Positions 45,291-53,972 of a stretch of DNA of 58,392 nt are shown in pieces. Source of the stretch: Bradyrhizobium retamae (GTDB taxonomy: Bacteria > Pseudomonadota > Alphaproteobacteria > Rhizobiales > Xanthobacteraceae); assembly GCF_001440415.1 (NCBI RefSeq), contig NZ_LLYA01000173.1, positions 1 to 58,392 on the forward strand, written 5' to 3'. Each line of letters starts with the position of its first letter. Positions within the stretch are counted from its first letter, which is position 1. Under the pieces are notes generated by a model. That model did no database searches and was not told the origin of the DNA. It saw only the letters and a program-made list of their open reading frames with translations. The position numbers and the translations under genes are program-made.

Positions 45291-45962
45291 TCAGTGCAGC
45301 CGCGACATCAACGCGACAACCGCCGAGCGCGTCTCCACACCGAGCTTCTCGAAGATATGGATGAGATGGGTCTTGACGGTGGCGTGACCGATTCCCAGGC
45401 ACTCGCTGATTTCGCGGTTGGTCCGCCCGCAGCAAACGAGCTCGATCACGTCGAGTTCGCGGGCGGTCAGGCCGTAACGCGCGGCCTGTTCGCTCGCTGA
45501 TGGCGCGCGTCCGACCAGATTGAACTCCAGATAGTCGTGAATCTTCTCGGCGATATTCGTGGCATCGCTGGGAATCTTGCATCCCGGCATCCAGATGACG
45601 CTCATGCCAGCGACGATTCTGTCACCTCGACGGAAGAAGAACTCCATCATATCGGCGATTCCGAACTGATCTGTAAATGATCGGTACGCCGCCGTTTCCG
45701 CATTGAAATATTGCGTCGACATGACGCTCAGCCACGCAAATGGCTGTCCGGCGGCGCGCTTGGGATGAAGCGGGTCGAACTGCCCCATCCGCTCAACATA
45801 CTCGCGATGAAATCCGAGCGGAACTCCGCTCAAGAGAAATCGATTCTGGTTGAGACCATCATCGACGCCGTAAAACGCCATCGCTGACGCATCGAACATC
45901 CCTCTCGCAAACTGAACGGCCTGTTGGGTAGCCGGGTCCGAGCGGTTCGTGATCATGTGCAT
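45291..45962 (-). CDS. LuxR-family transcriptional regulator
   Basis: I chose the ATG at 45962 (GGGAGG eight bases upstream). The 223-residue protein has an N-terminal sensor-like domain with FDASAMAFYGVDDGLNQNRF and FHREYVERMGQFDPLHPKRA, which does not carry the W-x-x-Y-D signature of acyl-homoserine-lactone binders. Residues 160-220 are a LuxR helix-turn-helix: ARYGLTARELDVIELVCCGR, TNREISECLGIGHATVKTHL, IHIFEKLGVETR. It lies between the peptide ABC operon and the divergent serine hydrolase, so it is the likely regulator of both. The inducer is unknown. Confidence 0.85.
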   Translation of the reverse strand: MHMITNRSDPATQQAVQFARGMFDASAMAFYGVDDGLNQNRFLLSGVPLGFHREYVERMGQFDPLHPKRAAGQPFAWLSVMSTQYFNAETAAYRSFTDQFGIADMMEFFFRRGDRIVAGMSVIWMPGCKIPSDATNIAEKIHDYLEFNLVGRAPSASEQAARYGLTARELDVIELVCCGRTNREISECLGIGHATVKTHLIHIFEKLGVETRSAVVALMSRLH

Positions 45963-46200
45963 GGCCAAACCTCCCAAGTTGCTTCCCTGAAACCGGACAT
46001 CGAGCGCATCCGTCTCGCTCACGCTGGGGCAGGCACACCTCTCAGTCAAGCAAAATGCGGGCCAGCCTGCAAAAACGCGATTGAAAACGGGCTTCCGCCC
46101 GGCACCGGCTTCAGACAGCGCCAACTCGTATCCACCATCCGGTGGATTGCTGCCGCGCCGGCGGCCGCGATGATCCAGCTACTAGGCTCGATCCCCCAGG

Positions 46201-47394
46201 ATGTTTGGCGCTCAAGATATCATGTCGATTGTCCCGGCTGACGAACGTCAGATCACGCTCGCCAACTGGCGCCAGCATCCGCAGATGGAGTGGAGCTACC
46301 GCAATGTTCGGGAATTGCTTCCCACCGCGAACATTGCGCGATCGAGCACGCCGGTGGCGCTGCCGCGGTCGCTTGGCTATCTCGACGATATCGCCTTTGA
46401 GGACGTGAAAGGCGAAACGACGACGGTCGCCGACGCGCTGCGCTCAACCTATGTCGACGGTTTTCTGGTGCTTCATCGTGGCCGGATCGTCACGGAGTGG
46501 TATGCGCACGGCCTCACGCCCGACGCGCAGCACCTGATCTTTTCGGTCAGCAAATCCATAGCCGGCACGATCGGCGGCATCCTGACCGGGCAAGGCCGGC
46601 TCGATCCCGATGCGCCGGTCGTCCGCTATCTTCCCGAGCTGAAGGCTTCGGTGTACGGCACCTGCGCCGTCCGCCACCTTCTCGACATGAGCGTTGGCAT
46701 TCGCTTCGACGAGGACTATGACGACGGTGAAGGTGACGTCATACGCTACCGGCGCGCGGCCGGCTGGGATCTTCCGCCGCCCGGCGCGCCTGCCATCCAT
46801 CTGCGCGACTATCTCGGCACCATGCGCCCTGACGGCCAGCCGCACGGCCATGCCTTCCACTACGTCTCGCCCAACACCGACGTGCTGGGATGGGTCTACG
46901 AGCGCGTCTGCGGCATGCCCTATGCGAACATCGTCGCGGAGAATCTCTGGGGCCCGCTCGGCGCCGAGAACGACGCCTATATCACGGTCGATTCGCAGGG
47001 CGCGGCACGGGTCGCCGGCGGAATCTGCGCGACCTTACGGGACCTCGCTCGCTTCGGCGAGATGATGCGCAACCACGGCGTCAGCAATGGCCGACAGGTG
47101 GTGCCAGGCCGGTGGATTGACGACATCAGGAAGAACGGCAATGCCGACGCATGGTCGCGTGGCGACCTCGTGATGGTCTTTCCCAACGGGAACTACCGCA
47201 ACAAATGGTACACGGTCGACCGCGACCGCACCGCGTTTGCCGCGGTCGGAATTCATGGGCAGTGGATCTATATCGATCCCGCCGCCGAAACCGTGATCGT
47301 TCGCGTCTCCTCGCAACCCACGCCAATGGATATCGAACTCGATCGCATGTGGTTGCGCGGCTACGCCGCGATCGCGAGCCATCTCGCGAGCTAA
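46201..47394 (+). CDS. Serine hydrolase of the beta-lactamase fold, 6-aminohexanoate-dimer hydrolase-like
   Basis: The 397-residue protein has the class C beta-lactamase motif S115-V-S-K118 in LIFSVSKSIAG, close to the Ser-x-x-Lys position of NylB. The second motif region is FHYVSPNTDVLGWVYERVCG and the third HGQWIYIDPAAETVIV. There is no signal peptide. This family includes esterases, D-amino-acid amidases and NylB, which cleaves the amide bond of 6-aminohexanoate linear dimers. The context of aminotransferases, an aldehyde dehydrogenase and peptide ABC genes fits an amide hydrolase. It is 41 bases upstream of a second peptide-binding protein in the same direction. The start may also be ATG 46222. 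Confidence 0.82.
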   Translation: MFGAQDIMSIVPADERQITLANWRQHPQMEWSYRNVRELLPTANIARSSTPVALPRSLGYLDDIAFEDVKGETTTVADALRSTYVDGFLVLHRGRIVTEWYAHGLTPDAQHLIFSVSKSIAGTIGGILTGQGRLDPDAPVVRYLPELKASVYGTCAVRHLLDMSVGIRFDEDYDDGEGDVIRYRRAAGWDLPPPGAPAIHLRDYLGTMRPDGQPHGHAFHYVSPNTDVLGWVYERVCGMPYANIVAENLWGPLGAENDAYITVDSQGAARVAGGICATLRDLARFGEMMRNHGVSNGRQVVPGRWIDDIRKNGNADAWSRGDLVMVFPNGNYRNKWYTVDRDRTAFAAVGIHGQWIYIDPAAETVIVRVSSQPTPMDIELDRMWLRGYAAIASHLAS

Positions 47395-47435
47395 CTCGAG
47401 AGAGTAAACACGTTAAACCCAGGGGGAAACCGGCC

Positions 47436-49022
47436 ATGCCTATCACCAGACGACAGGTTCTCGCGACCGGCGGCGGCGCGCTGGCGTCGCTGGCGATGCC
47501 GCATTTCGCCTGCGCCCGCGGCGCAAAGACGGTCTACGCCGTGATGCATGCGCCGCTGCGCGCGACCGATCCGATCGTCACGACGGCCTGGACCGCGCGC
47601 AACCATGGCTACAAGATCTACGACACGCTGTTCTCGACCAACTCGAAGTTCGAGATCAAGCCGCAGATGGTCGACAGCTACGAGATATCGCGCGACCGGC
47701 TGACCTACCGGTTCCAACTCCGCTCCGGTCTGAAATTCCACGACGGCAGCAAGGTCACCTCGGCCGACGTGATCCCGTCCCTGCAGCGCTGGGCCAAGCG
47801 CGACAGCATGGGCCAGAAGCTGTTTGAATTCGTTGCCGAACTGAAGGCCGCCGACGAGCGCGCGTTTACTCTGACACTGAAGGAGCCGTGCGGCTTTGTT
47901 CTGGACGCGCTCGGCAAGCCGACTTCCAACGTGCCCTTTATCGTCCCAGCGCGCATCGCCGCCACGCCCGCCGACCAACTCATCACTGAGCACATCGGCT
48001 CCGGCCCGTTCCGCTTCGTTGCTTCCGAATTCCAGCCAGGGACCAAGGCCGTCTACGAGAAAAATCCGGACTACGTTTCCCGTGACGAGCCCTCGGACGG
48101 CACGGGCGGTGGCAAGCTGGTCAAGATCGATCGCTTCGAATGGATCAGCATGCCTGATTTCCAGACAGCGACGAATGCATTGATCAACAACGAGATCGAC
48201 TATTTCGAAGTCCCGCCGCACGACCACATTCCCATGCTGTCGCGTGCGAGCAATGTAGAGCTCACCGATTACAACGTACTCGGTTTCTCCGGCATGTGCC
48301 GCATGAACTGGCTTGCCCCGCCGTTCGACAAGCCCGCAATCCGCCAAGCCGTATTGCACGCCATGAACCAGAAGGACTGGCTGGACACCCAGATCGGCAA
48401 TCCCGACTATTATAAGATCACGCCGGCCATGTTCATCGCCGGTACGCCCTTCGAGAGTAGCAGCGGCTGGTCGACCAAGGCCGATATCGCCAAAGCCAGG
48501 GACTTGCTCAAGCAAGGCGGCTACAATGGCGAGCCGATCGTGATCCTGCATGCGACCGACGCGCCGATCCTGACCGCGCTCAGCACGGTGACCGCGCAGG
48601 GCCTGCGCGCCATCGGCATGAACGTCAATCTTGTATCGATGGACTGGGGCTCGGTCGTCGCCCGGCGCGCAAAGCAGTCGCCGCCTTCGGAAGGCGGCTG
48701 GTCGATCTATCATTCCAGCTGGGCAAGCGCCGACCTGATGAATCCGATCGGCAATGCCTGCGTCAATGCCAAGGGCAAGGACGGCGGCTTCTTCGGCTGG
48801 GCAGCCGATGCGGAGATCGAAAGGCTGCGCGACGATTTTGCGAGAAGCGCGACACTGGCCGGACAAAAGGACCTCGCGAACAAGATCCAGCAACGGGCCT
48901 ATGAGGTCGTCACCCACATCCCGACCGGTCAATACAATCAGCCGGTTGCCAACCGGAAGCAGCTGCGCGGGATCCTCAAGGCTCCGGTGCCGCTGTTCTG
49001 GAATGTCGAGAAGCTCGGATAG
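47436..49022 (+). CDS. Peptide ABC transporter solute-binding protein with twin-arginine signal
   Basis: The 528-residue protein starts MPITRRQVLATGGGALASLA, a Tat-type signal with the RR pair and a hydrophobic stretch, then AKTVYAVMHAPLRATDPIVT. DTLFSTNSKFEIKPQMVDSY, LRSGLKFHDGSKVTSADVIP and GSGPFRFVASEFQPG are family 5 binding-protein motifs. It is exported folded, unlike the Sec-type binder at 41465. It has no permease of its own nearby, so it probably shares the DppBC-OppDF importer. With the serine hydrolase it forms a two-gene unit. Confidence 0.9.
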   Translation: MPITRRQVLATGGGALASLAMPHFACARGAKTVYAVMHAPLRATDPIVTTAWTARNHGYKIYDTLFSTNSKFEIKPQMVDSYEISRDRLTYRFQLRSGLKFHDGSKVTSADVIPSLQRWAKRDSMGQKLFEFVAELKAADERAFTLTLKEPCGFVLDALGKPTSNVPFIVPARIAATPADQLITEHIGSGPFRFVASEFQPGTKAVYEKNPDYVSRDEPSDGTGGGKLVKIDRFEWISMPDFQTATNALINNEIDYFEVPPHDHIPMLSRASNVELTDYNVLGFSGMCRMNWLAPPFDKPAIRQAVLHAMNQKDWLDTQIGNPDYYKITPAMFIAGTPFESSSGWSTKADIAKARDLLKQGGYNGEPIVILHATDAPILTALSTVTAQGLRAIGMNVNLVSMDWGSVVARRAKQSPPSEGGWSIYHSSWASADLMNPIGNACVNAKGKDGGFFGWAADAEIERLRDDFARSATLAGQKDLANKIQQRAYEVVTHIPTGQYNQPVANRKQLRGILKAPVPLFWNVEKLG

Positions 49023-49043
49023 TCCGCGCAGGCAACAACGGCG

Positions 49044-49330
49044 CTAAACCAGCCTCCGATGTTCGGTTCGACCTACGGGGTGTCGGCGGGCCTGATAAAG
49101 CCTCCCAGCTCCCGATGCAGGAGCTGTGCGAACTTCAGCGTTGTCCGGTCTCCGAGATAAGGACCGGCTATCTGTGCGCCCGCGGGCAGCCCGCCCACGA
49201 GGCGACGCGTTGGGATCGCCGTCGCCGGCAGATTGGCGACAGTGACGAGACCCGGCCACGCAAGATTGTCCATATAAGGCACCGGCGCGCCGTCGACCAC
49301 AAGGCTGCGTTTAAACTGCGCCGCCATGTC
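49044..49330 (-). pseudogene. Amidase family C-terminal remnant
   Basis: The frame reads MAAQFKRSLVVDGAPVPYMD, NLAWPGLVTVANLPATAIPT, GGLPAGAQIAGPYLGDRTTL and ends GGFIRPADTP. This is the C-terminal end of an amidase signature enzyme, normally about 450-500 residues. The Ser-Ser-Lys catalytic region and most of the N-terminal part are absent. Frames upstream carry no amidase sequence. It is a dead gene at the right end of the catabolic cluster and may once have belonged to it. Confidence 0.7.
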
Positions 49331-50140
49331 CGCGCGATGGGTGTCATGCCACCGTTGCGGCTCTCGTCGGGCAGGCCATGGATCTTGGAGAACCTGGAAA
49401 GGACGTCGTCTACGGCAACGGTCTCGTGCAGTTCGGCTCCGCGTGTCGCTCCGAAACCTCCTCCGCGCAATGAAGGGACGACTCCGGCGGTCATAATGAA
49501 AAGCCCAGCGTAGGATTTCGTAGAGTATCGTACCATTGATAGCGGGGGAGCGCTACCAACCCACGCCAACATCTTCTCCAACCTTTATCGTGAAGTTCAC
49601 GGCAACGTCGGCCGCTCAGATTCGCGGACACGACTACTCTCCGCGGCCGCCGTACAATTTTGTTCGCCAAAGAGAAATCGTCAGTCGGACTGTACAGCAT
49701 TTGGTACAGCATGGCTGGCAACGACCGCGCCCAAGTGCTGATCGCGCTTCACTTTTTGAGATGTCCCGGTCCAATCCATCATGGATGCGACGGAGAGTTT
49801 CCATTCCATCGCAATTGCTTAACCGCAACACCGGTTCAATGAAACTTGATGCTTTTAACCCTGCCCGTCCGCGGAGCATGTCCGACCCAACTAAAATATC
49901 GAAAACAATCCCATGCAAAGTAGCATCGCGGTTGCAAGGACGCTTCGGGCGACGCGAAGACGTTTGACACGTCGCGCGAATCAACGTCATCGCCGCGATG
50001 CTCGGTTTCGCTTGAGTGCCGGGGGTTCGAATTGGCGGTCCGCTTCACCGTCAATGTGCTGCGAGACGCCCTCGCGATGACCACGCTCCACGTGTCAGTT
50101 CAGATCACAACGATCACCTGTCGTCGCGAGCCAACTATTG
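49331..50140. other. Non-coding stretch with repeat
   Basis: About 800 bases without a recognisable gene between the amidase remnant and the LysR gene. It contains the right copy of the 27-bp direct repeat (49770-49796). Short open frames on both strands show no family features. Confidence 0.4.
49770..49796 (+). repeat. 27-bp imperfect direct repeat, right copy
   Basis: Partner of 17727-17753 in the same orientation, differing at two adjacent positions. See the left copy for the shared core. It lies in non-coding DNA. Confidence 0.5.
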
Positions 50141-51022
50141 TTAAGAAAGCCGCAGCGCGTTCGTTAGTGCAGAAAGCGCGGCCGGTTGATGCTGACGACT
50201 GGGGTAATACATGAAGAAGCCAGGAATTGGCGGCGTCCAGTCTTCTAACACGCGAATAAGGCGACGCTTCGCGATATACTCCGCGACTTGCTCTTCATAT
50301 GCGAGGCCTAGGCCGGCTCCAGCGAGTGCGGCCTGGATAACCAGATTGGTATCATCGATTATGAGTGGGCCGTTCACGCCGATCGTAACCGCCTTTCGTC
50401 CTTGCTCGAACTCCCACCGATACGGACCGCCCGGAAGACGCAAGCCTATGCATCGATGATCATTTAGATCCTTGGGCTTCCGAGGAATGCTTCGCGATGC
50501 AAAATAACCAGGAGATCCGACCACCGCCAATCGCAGCTCCTTCGTGACCCGCACCGCGATCATGTCCTTTTGAATATACTCGCCGAGTTGAATACCAGCA
50601 TCGAACTCACCCGCAACGAGGTCTACAGGGCCAGTGACAGTGACAACGTCAAGAACGATGTCGGGATAGGCCTCTGCGAATGCCGTCAGCCGTGGCAACA
50701 ATACCATCACAGCAGCCGAGCGGGACATTACAATACGAAGGCGCCCGGCAGGTCGGTGCCGAACGCTTCGGGCATTGTTGATAGCACGCGCAATTTGGTC
50801 GAGTGCCGGAGACAATTCTTTCAAAAGAGCGGCCCCTGCGGCGGTTGGCGCGACGCTCTTGGTCGTCCGAGCAAGCAGCTGCAACTCGAGCCGCTGCTCG
50901 AGTCCCCGAATCGTGTGGCTCAGGGCAGACTGAGACACACCAATCTTTGCCGCAGCCCGCGTAAAGCTTCTTTCGCTGGCGACGATCGCAAACGTAGCGA
51001 GTTCGTTCAGTTCGTTTTTCAT
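50141..51022 (-). CDS. LysR-family transcriptional regulator
   Basis: The 293-residue protein has the LysR helix-turn-helix at residues 1-60 (ELATFAIVASERSFTRAAAK, IGVSQSALSHTIRGLEQRLE) and the substrate-binding domain with VVTVTGPVDLVAGEFDAGIQ and LVIQAALAGAGLGLAYEEQV. It is divergent from the NTF2-like and metallo-hydrolase genes, with 244 bases between the starts. LysR regulators often control the adjacent divergent operon, so it probably governs that pair. The inducer is unknown. Confidence 0.93.
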   Translation of the reverse strand: MKNELNELATFAIVASERSFTRAAAKIGVSQSALSHTIRGLEQRLELQLLARTTKSVAPTAAGAALLKELSPALDQIARAINNARSVRHRPAGRLRIVMSRSAAVMVLLPRLTAFAEAYPDIVLDVVTVTGPVDLVAGEFDAGIQLGEYIQKDMIAVRVTKELRLAVVGSPGYFASRSIPRKPKDLNDHRCIGLRLPGGPYRWEFEQGRKAVTIGVNGPLIIDDTNLVIQAALAGAGLGLAYEEQVAEYIAKRRLIRVLEDWTPPIPGFFMYYPSRQHQPAALSALTNALRLS

Positions 51023-51266
51023 GATTTATGAATATTGCTCATAACCCCATGCCATGCAACACGACTAGTTTCATAGATCACTTTGTCCTACGTTTGGCCA
51101 ACAACGAGAAGGAGCAACTTTCCGCACCTGTGGCCGGCTTGACGCTCGACACGGGAACACTGGGCCTAAGAGCTGTTCGTAGTAACAACCTGAGCGTTTG
51201 TACCGGGCGGCTTCAGTCTTCATCTGAAGAATGCAAACTTAGCTCGTGGACTTTTGGGAGAGCAGA

Positions 51267-51794
51267 ATGTTCAAAATGGATCGACGAGCATTTTTGAGTC
51301 GATCTGCCAGCGCAGCTTTTGGAGCCACGCTCGTCAGCGCTCCTGGTTTGATGCTTGGAGATCGGTCGATCAGCAATGCGCGATCTCCTGCCGTTCCAAA
51401 TAACAACCTCATGGATAACAACCTTATGGATACCGATGCTCGTGCCTTGCGCGCTCTAGCGCAGACCTATTTCGACGGGGCCTATGAAATGGATGCAGAC
51501 AAATTTGCTACGATATTTCACCCATCCAGTTCCGTGACCAAGGTCGGCGACGACGGCAATGTGAGCGTGACGCCAATTGCGACGTGGCTAGCAGCCGTCC
51601 GGAACCTGAAAGCTCCGAAACAACAGGGCCTAGAGCGCAACGATCAGCTCCTATCGATAGACGTTGAAGGAGAGCTCGCACTCGTGAAGTTGAAATTGCA
51701 GATTCCGCCACGTTACTTCACCGACATGTTGTCATGCTTAAAGGTCAACGGAACCTGGAAGATCGCTCAGAAAGTGATGACTTCGAAAACGTGA
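51267..51794 (+). CDS. Exported NTF2-like (lumazine-binding-type) protein
   Basis: I chose the ATG at 51267 (GGGAGAG seven bases upstream). A twin-arginine-like signal, DRRAFLSRSASAAFGATLVS, precedes a short linker with an exact tandem NNLMDNNLMD. Residues 55-175 are an NTF2-like fold: LRALAQTYFDGAYEMDADKF, HPSSSVTKVGDDGNVSVTPI, and LSIDVEGELALVKLKLQIPP ending VNGTWKIAQKVM. This is the putative lumazine-binding (DUF4440-like) group. Such domains bind small hydrophobic molecules or act as enzymes. It lies 25 bases before the metallo-hydrolase gene. Confidence 0.82.
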   Translation: MFKMDRRAFLSRSASAAFGATLVSAPGLMLGDRSISNARSPAVPNNNLMDNNLMDTDARALRALAQTYFDGAYEMDADKFATIFHPSSSVTKVGDDGNVSVTPIATWLAAVRNLKAPKQQGLERNDQLLSIDVEGELALVKLKLQIPPRYFTDMLSCLKVNGTWKIAQKVMTSKT

Positions 51795-51819
51795 CGGCTT
51801 CGGTGCCGTTTTTAAAAAA

Positions 51820-52656
51820 GTGAGTCACACGCTTGGCAGGTTGTCCCTGGAAGTTATCTCACAAAGCGCCAACACCTTGGGCTGCGCTTCGGGATCATGG
51901 AGGATCTGGTCAGTCTCTGATGGATATGTCGACCTGCCCGCCGAAACCCTCAAGTATCCTAACAACAAAATATGCAGGCAGGCCGAATCGCCTCAGCGGA
52001 ACGATTCGCTAGTTCGATTGCCGGTCAACTGCTTCCTATTTGATCGCTCTGGCATGGACCGCGTTTTGATTGATTGTGGAGCTGGCGGGAGTTGGGACCC
52101 GTCCATGGGTCACCTCGTGGAGGCGATGGCGGAGGCAGGCATCGACACGTCATCGATCACTATGATCGCCCTCACTCATGCCCATGGCGACCACATCAAT
52201 GGTCTCCTAATGCCTGACGGTCGACGAGCATTTAACGGCCTGAGGAAGATTGTGATAGGGCAAGACGCCGTTGAGGAATTCCTTGCCGAGCCAGCGCTAG
52301 AGGAGTTTCGTCAACTCCTTGCCCCAATTAACGGAGGAGACTGGCTGGCCGATCATTTACTGGCGGTGGCGATACCTGGGCATGCTCGGGGCCATATGGG
52401 TTATCTCCTTAACACTGACGAGGACGATGTCCTATTCTGCGGCGATCTTATCCACGTTCCCGCTGCACAGTTTTCCTGTCCCGAGCTTACCTGGGCCTAC
52501 GACGATGACGAAGCCACGGCGAGAGCTAGTCGGATCAAGTTGCTCAAAGACGCCGCGCACGCGCGTACATGGCTGGCTGGCGCTCACCTTGATCGACCAG
52601 GCATTGGTAGAATAATTGCGGAAAGGCAGGGATTTGCGTTCATTCCGATCGTGTAG
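51820..52656 (+). CDS. Metallo-beta-lactamase-fold hydrolase
   Basis: GTG at 51820 starts a 278-residue protein with the zinc motif THAHGDHINGLL at about residue 120, then PGHARGHMGYLL with the next histidine and FCGDLIHVPAAQF with the bridging aspartate. These are the ligands of a two-zinc site as in lactonases and related esterases. The substrate is unknown; the family includes quorum-quenching lactonases and phosphate or thioester hydrolases. It is cotranscribed with the NTF2-like gene and likely under LysR control. Confidence 0.87.
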   Translation: MSHTLGRLSLEVISQSANTLGCASGSWRIWSVSDGYVDLPAETLKYPNNKICRQAESPQRNDSLVRLPVNCFLFDRSGMDRVLIDCGAGGSWDPSMGHLVEAMAEAGIDTSSITMIALTHAHGDHINGLLMPDGRRAFNGLRKIVIGQDAVEEFLAEPALEEFRQLLAPINGGDWLADHLLAVAIPGHARGHMGYLLNTDEDDVLFCGDLIHVPAAQFSCPELTWAYDDDEATARASRIKLLKDAAHARTWLAGAHLDRPGIGRIIAERQGFAFIPIV

Positions 52657-52961
52657 CCGCAGTGAGCCGGCCGTCGCTAGTGCCGGCTCGACACCTACGC
52701 TGACCGCCGGGCGCATGATCAGATCGGGTTTAGCTTTGCAGTCGAAACCCTGCCCCACACAAGACAGCTAACGAAGGCTCGTCAACCGCGCAACATGTTC
52801 AAATCGCGGACACGCAAACCACCGATACCGACATTCGTTCATGGTGGCCGTTTGAAACGGACAGTCCCCTGCGTCCCGAACGTAGTGAACATCTTTCGCG
52901 CCTCATCGCCGTCCGGAGACGCGACGGCGCTCGGCTATCACCTGCCTGGCCTCGTCCGCCG
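52657..52961. other. Stretch without a recognisable gene
   Basis: About 300 bases after the metallo-hydrolase. Plus-strand frames have no family features. The segment runs into the 3' end of the haemagglutinin remnant on the other strand. Confidence 0.35.
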
Positions 52962-53794
52962 TCATTTGGCAGCGCCCGGAACCTGGTAGGCGCTGTCCGG
53001 ATTCTGAGACCGTTGCTCATTCACACCGCCTCGCCGCTCCTGCTGCTCGTCTTGATGGACCGGAGCGTCGCCACCGCCGCCGCCGAAGCCGAGCACCTCG
53101 ACGATGATGATGGAAGCCTGCTGGCCTGCACCGGTTGGCGTTCAGCAAAAGAGGGCCGCAATATTGAGATTGCCGCTACCCGCACGCCGGCATCGCCGGC
53201 ATTCACCGTGCCCTCTGGCGCGATCAAATGGACGTCGCCCTCCTCCACGCCGGTGAAGCCAACGATGGTGCCGATGCCACTGCCGGAAATGTCGGCTTTC
53301 TCCAGAATGCGCGTCACCGCGTCGATATCCGTCAGGACCTCCGGCGCGGACGGCACGCGGGCGGTCTTGCCGCCGCGGCCGGCGTCGATATCACCCACCG
53401 TTGACCAGATGATCTCGTCACCACCGCCAAAGGTGAGAATGCGCGAGCGGTCCACAACGACATTGTTACGGGCGAAGATATTGATGTCGCCATAACCCAA
53501 AGTCACCAGGCCGTAACCCGAAGGGGCGTCCTTGCCCAACGCCGCCACCTGCAAGCCACCGCCGGGGGTGAGCACTTCAACGTTGCCACCCGCCATGGTG
53601 CGGAACAGGGCGTTGCCGATCGCAACATCACCCTTCCAGTCATTGCCGGGGAACAACGTCTGGATCGCCGTGTAACCGCGATTGTAACCGCCGTTGCGCG
53701 GCAGACCGCCCGTGCCCGCCTCGCCCTGATCCTTACCGGCTTCGCGCAACTCCTGCATGTAGACTGGCCGCCGCCTCTCCAGCTCCGGCCACAT
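52962..53794 (-). pseudogene. Filamentous haemagglutinin family protein, C-terminal remnant
   Basis: The minus strand reads TAIQTLFPGNDWKGDVAIGN, GGGLQVAALGKDAPSGYGLV, GDINIFARNNVVVDRSRILT and EGTVNAGDAGVRVA, the C-terminal part of very large filamentous haemagglutinin proteins made by two-partner secretion. After GVRVA the frame is lost. Another frame continues GNLNIAALF, a stop, then ASIIIVEVLGFGGGGGD and SAYQVPGAAK with a stop at 52962, which is the family's C-terminal end with an internal deletion. N-terminal secretion and repeat regions are absent. No TpsB partner is nearby. Confidence 0.72.
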
Positions 53795-53972
53795 TGGACG
53801 CCGTCAGCGTACCGCCGCCAGCAGCGGACATTCCGGTGATTGACAAACGCCGGCGTCATGACCGACGCGCGGACCTGGGTCGGCACCTAGTCTGCCGCGT
53901 CATGCCTGCCTAATGTCAAGGCGGTACACTTGGGGTAATTGATCTTGGGCTCTTACCGAGCGACAATATGGA

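Noticed and set aside
45924..46241. 105-codon plus-strand frame over the LuxR start region
   Set aside because: It is antisense to the LuxR gene and has no motif; the intergenic region is better read as a divergent promoter.
47151..49022. A 623-codon plus-strand frame
   Set aside because: The first 95 codons are the shadow of the serine hydrolase; the real binding protein starts at 47436 with its own Tat signal.
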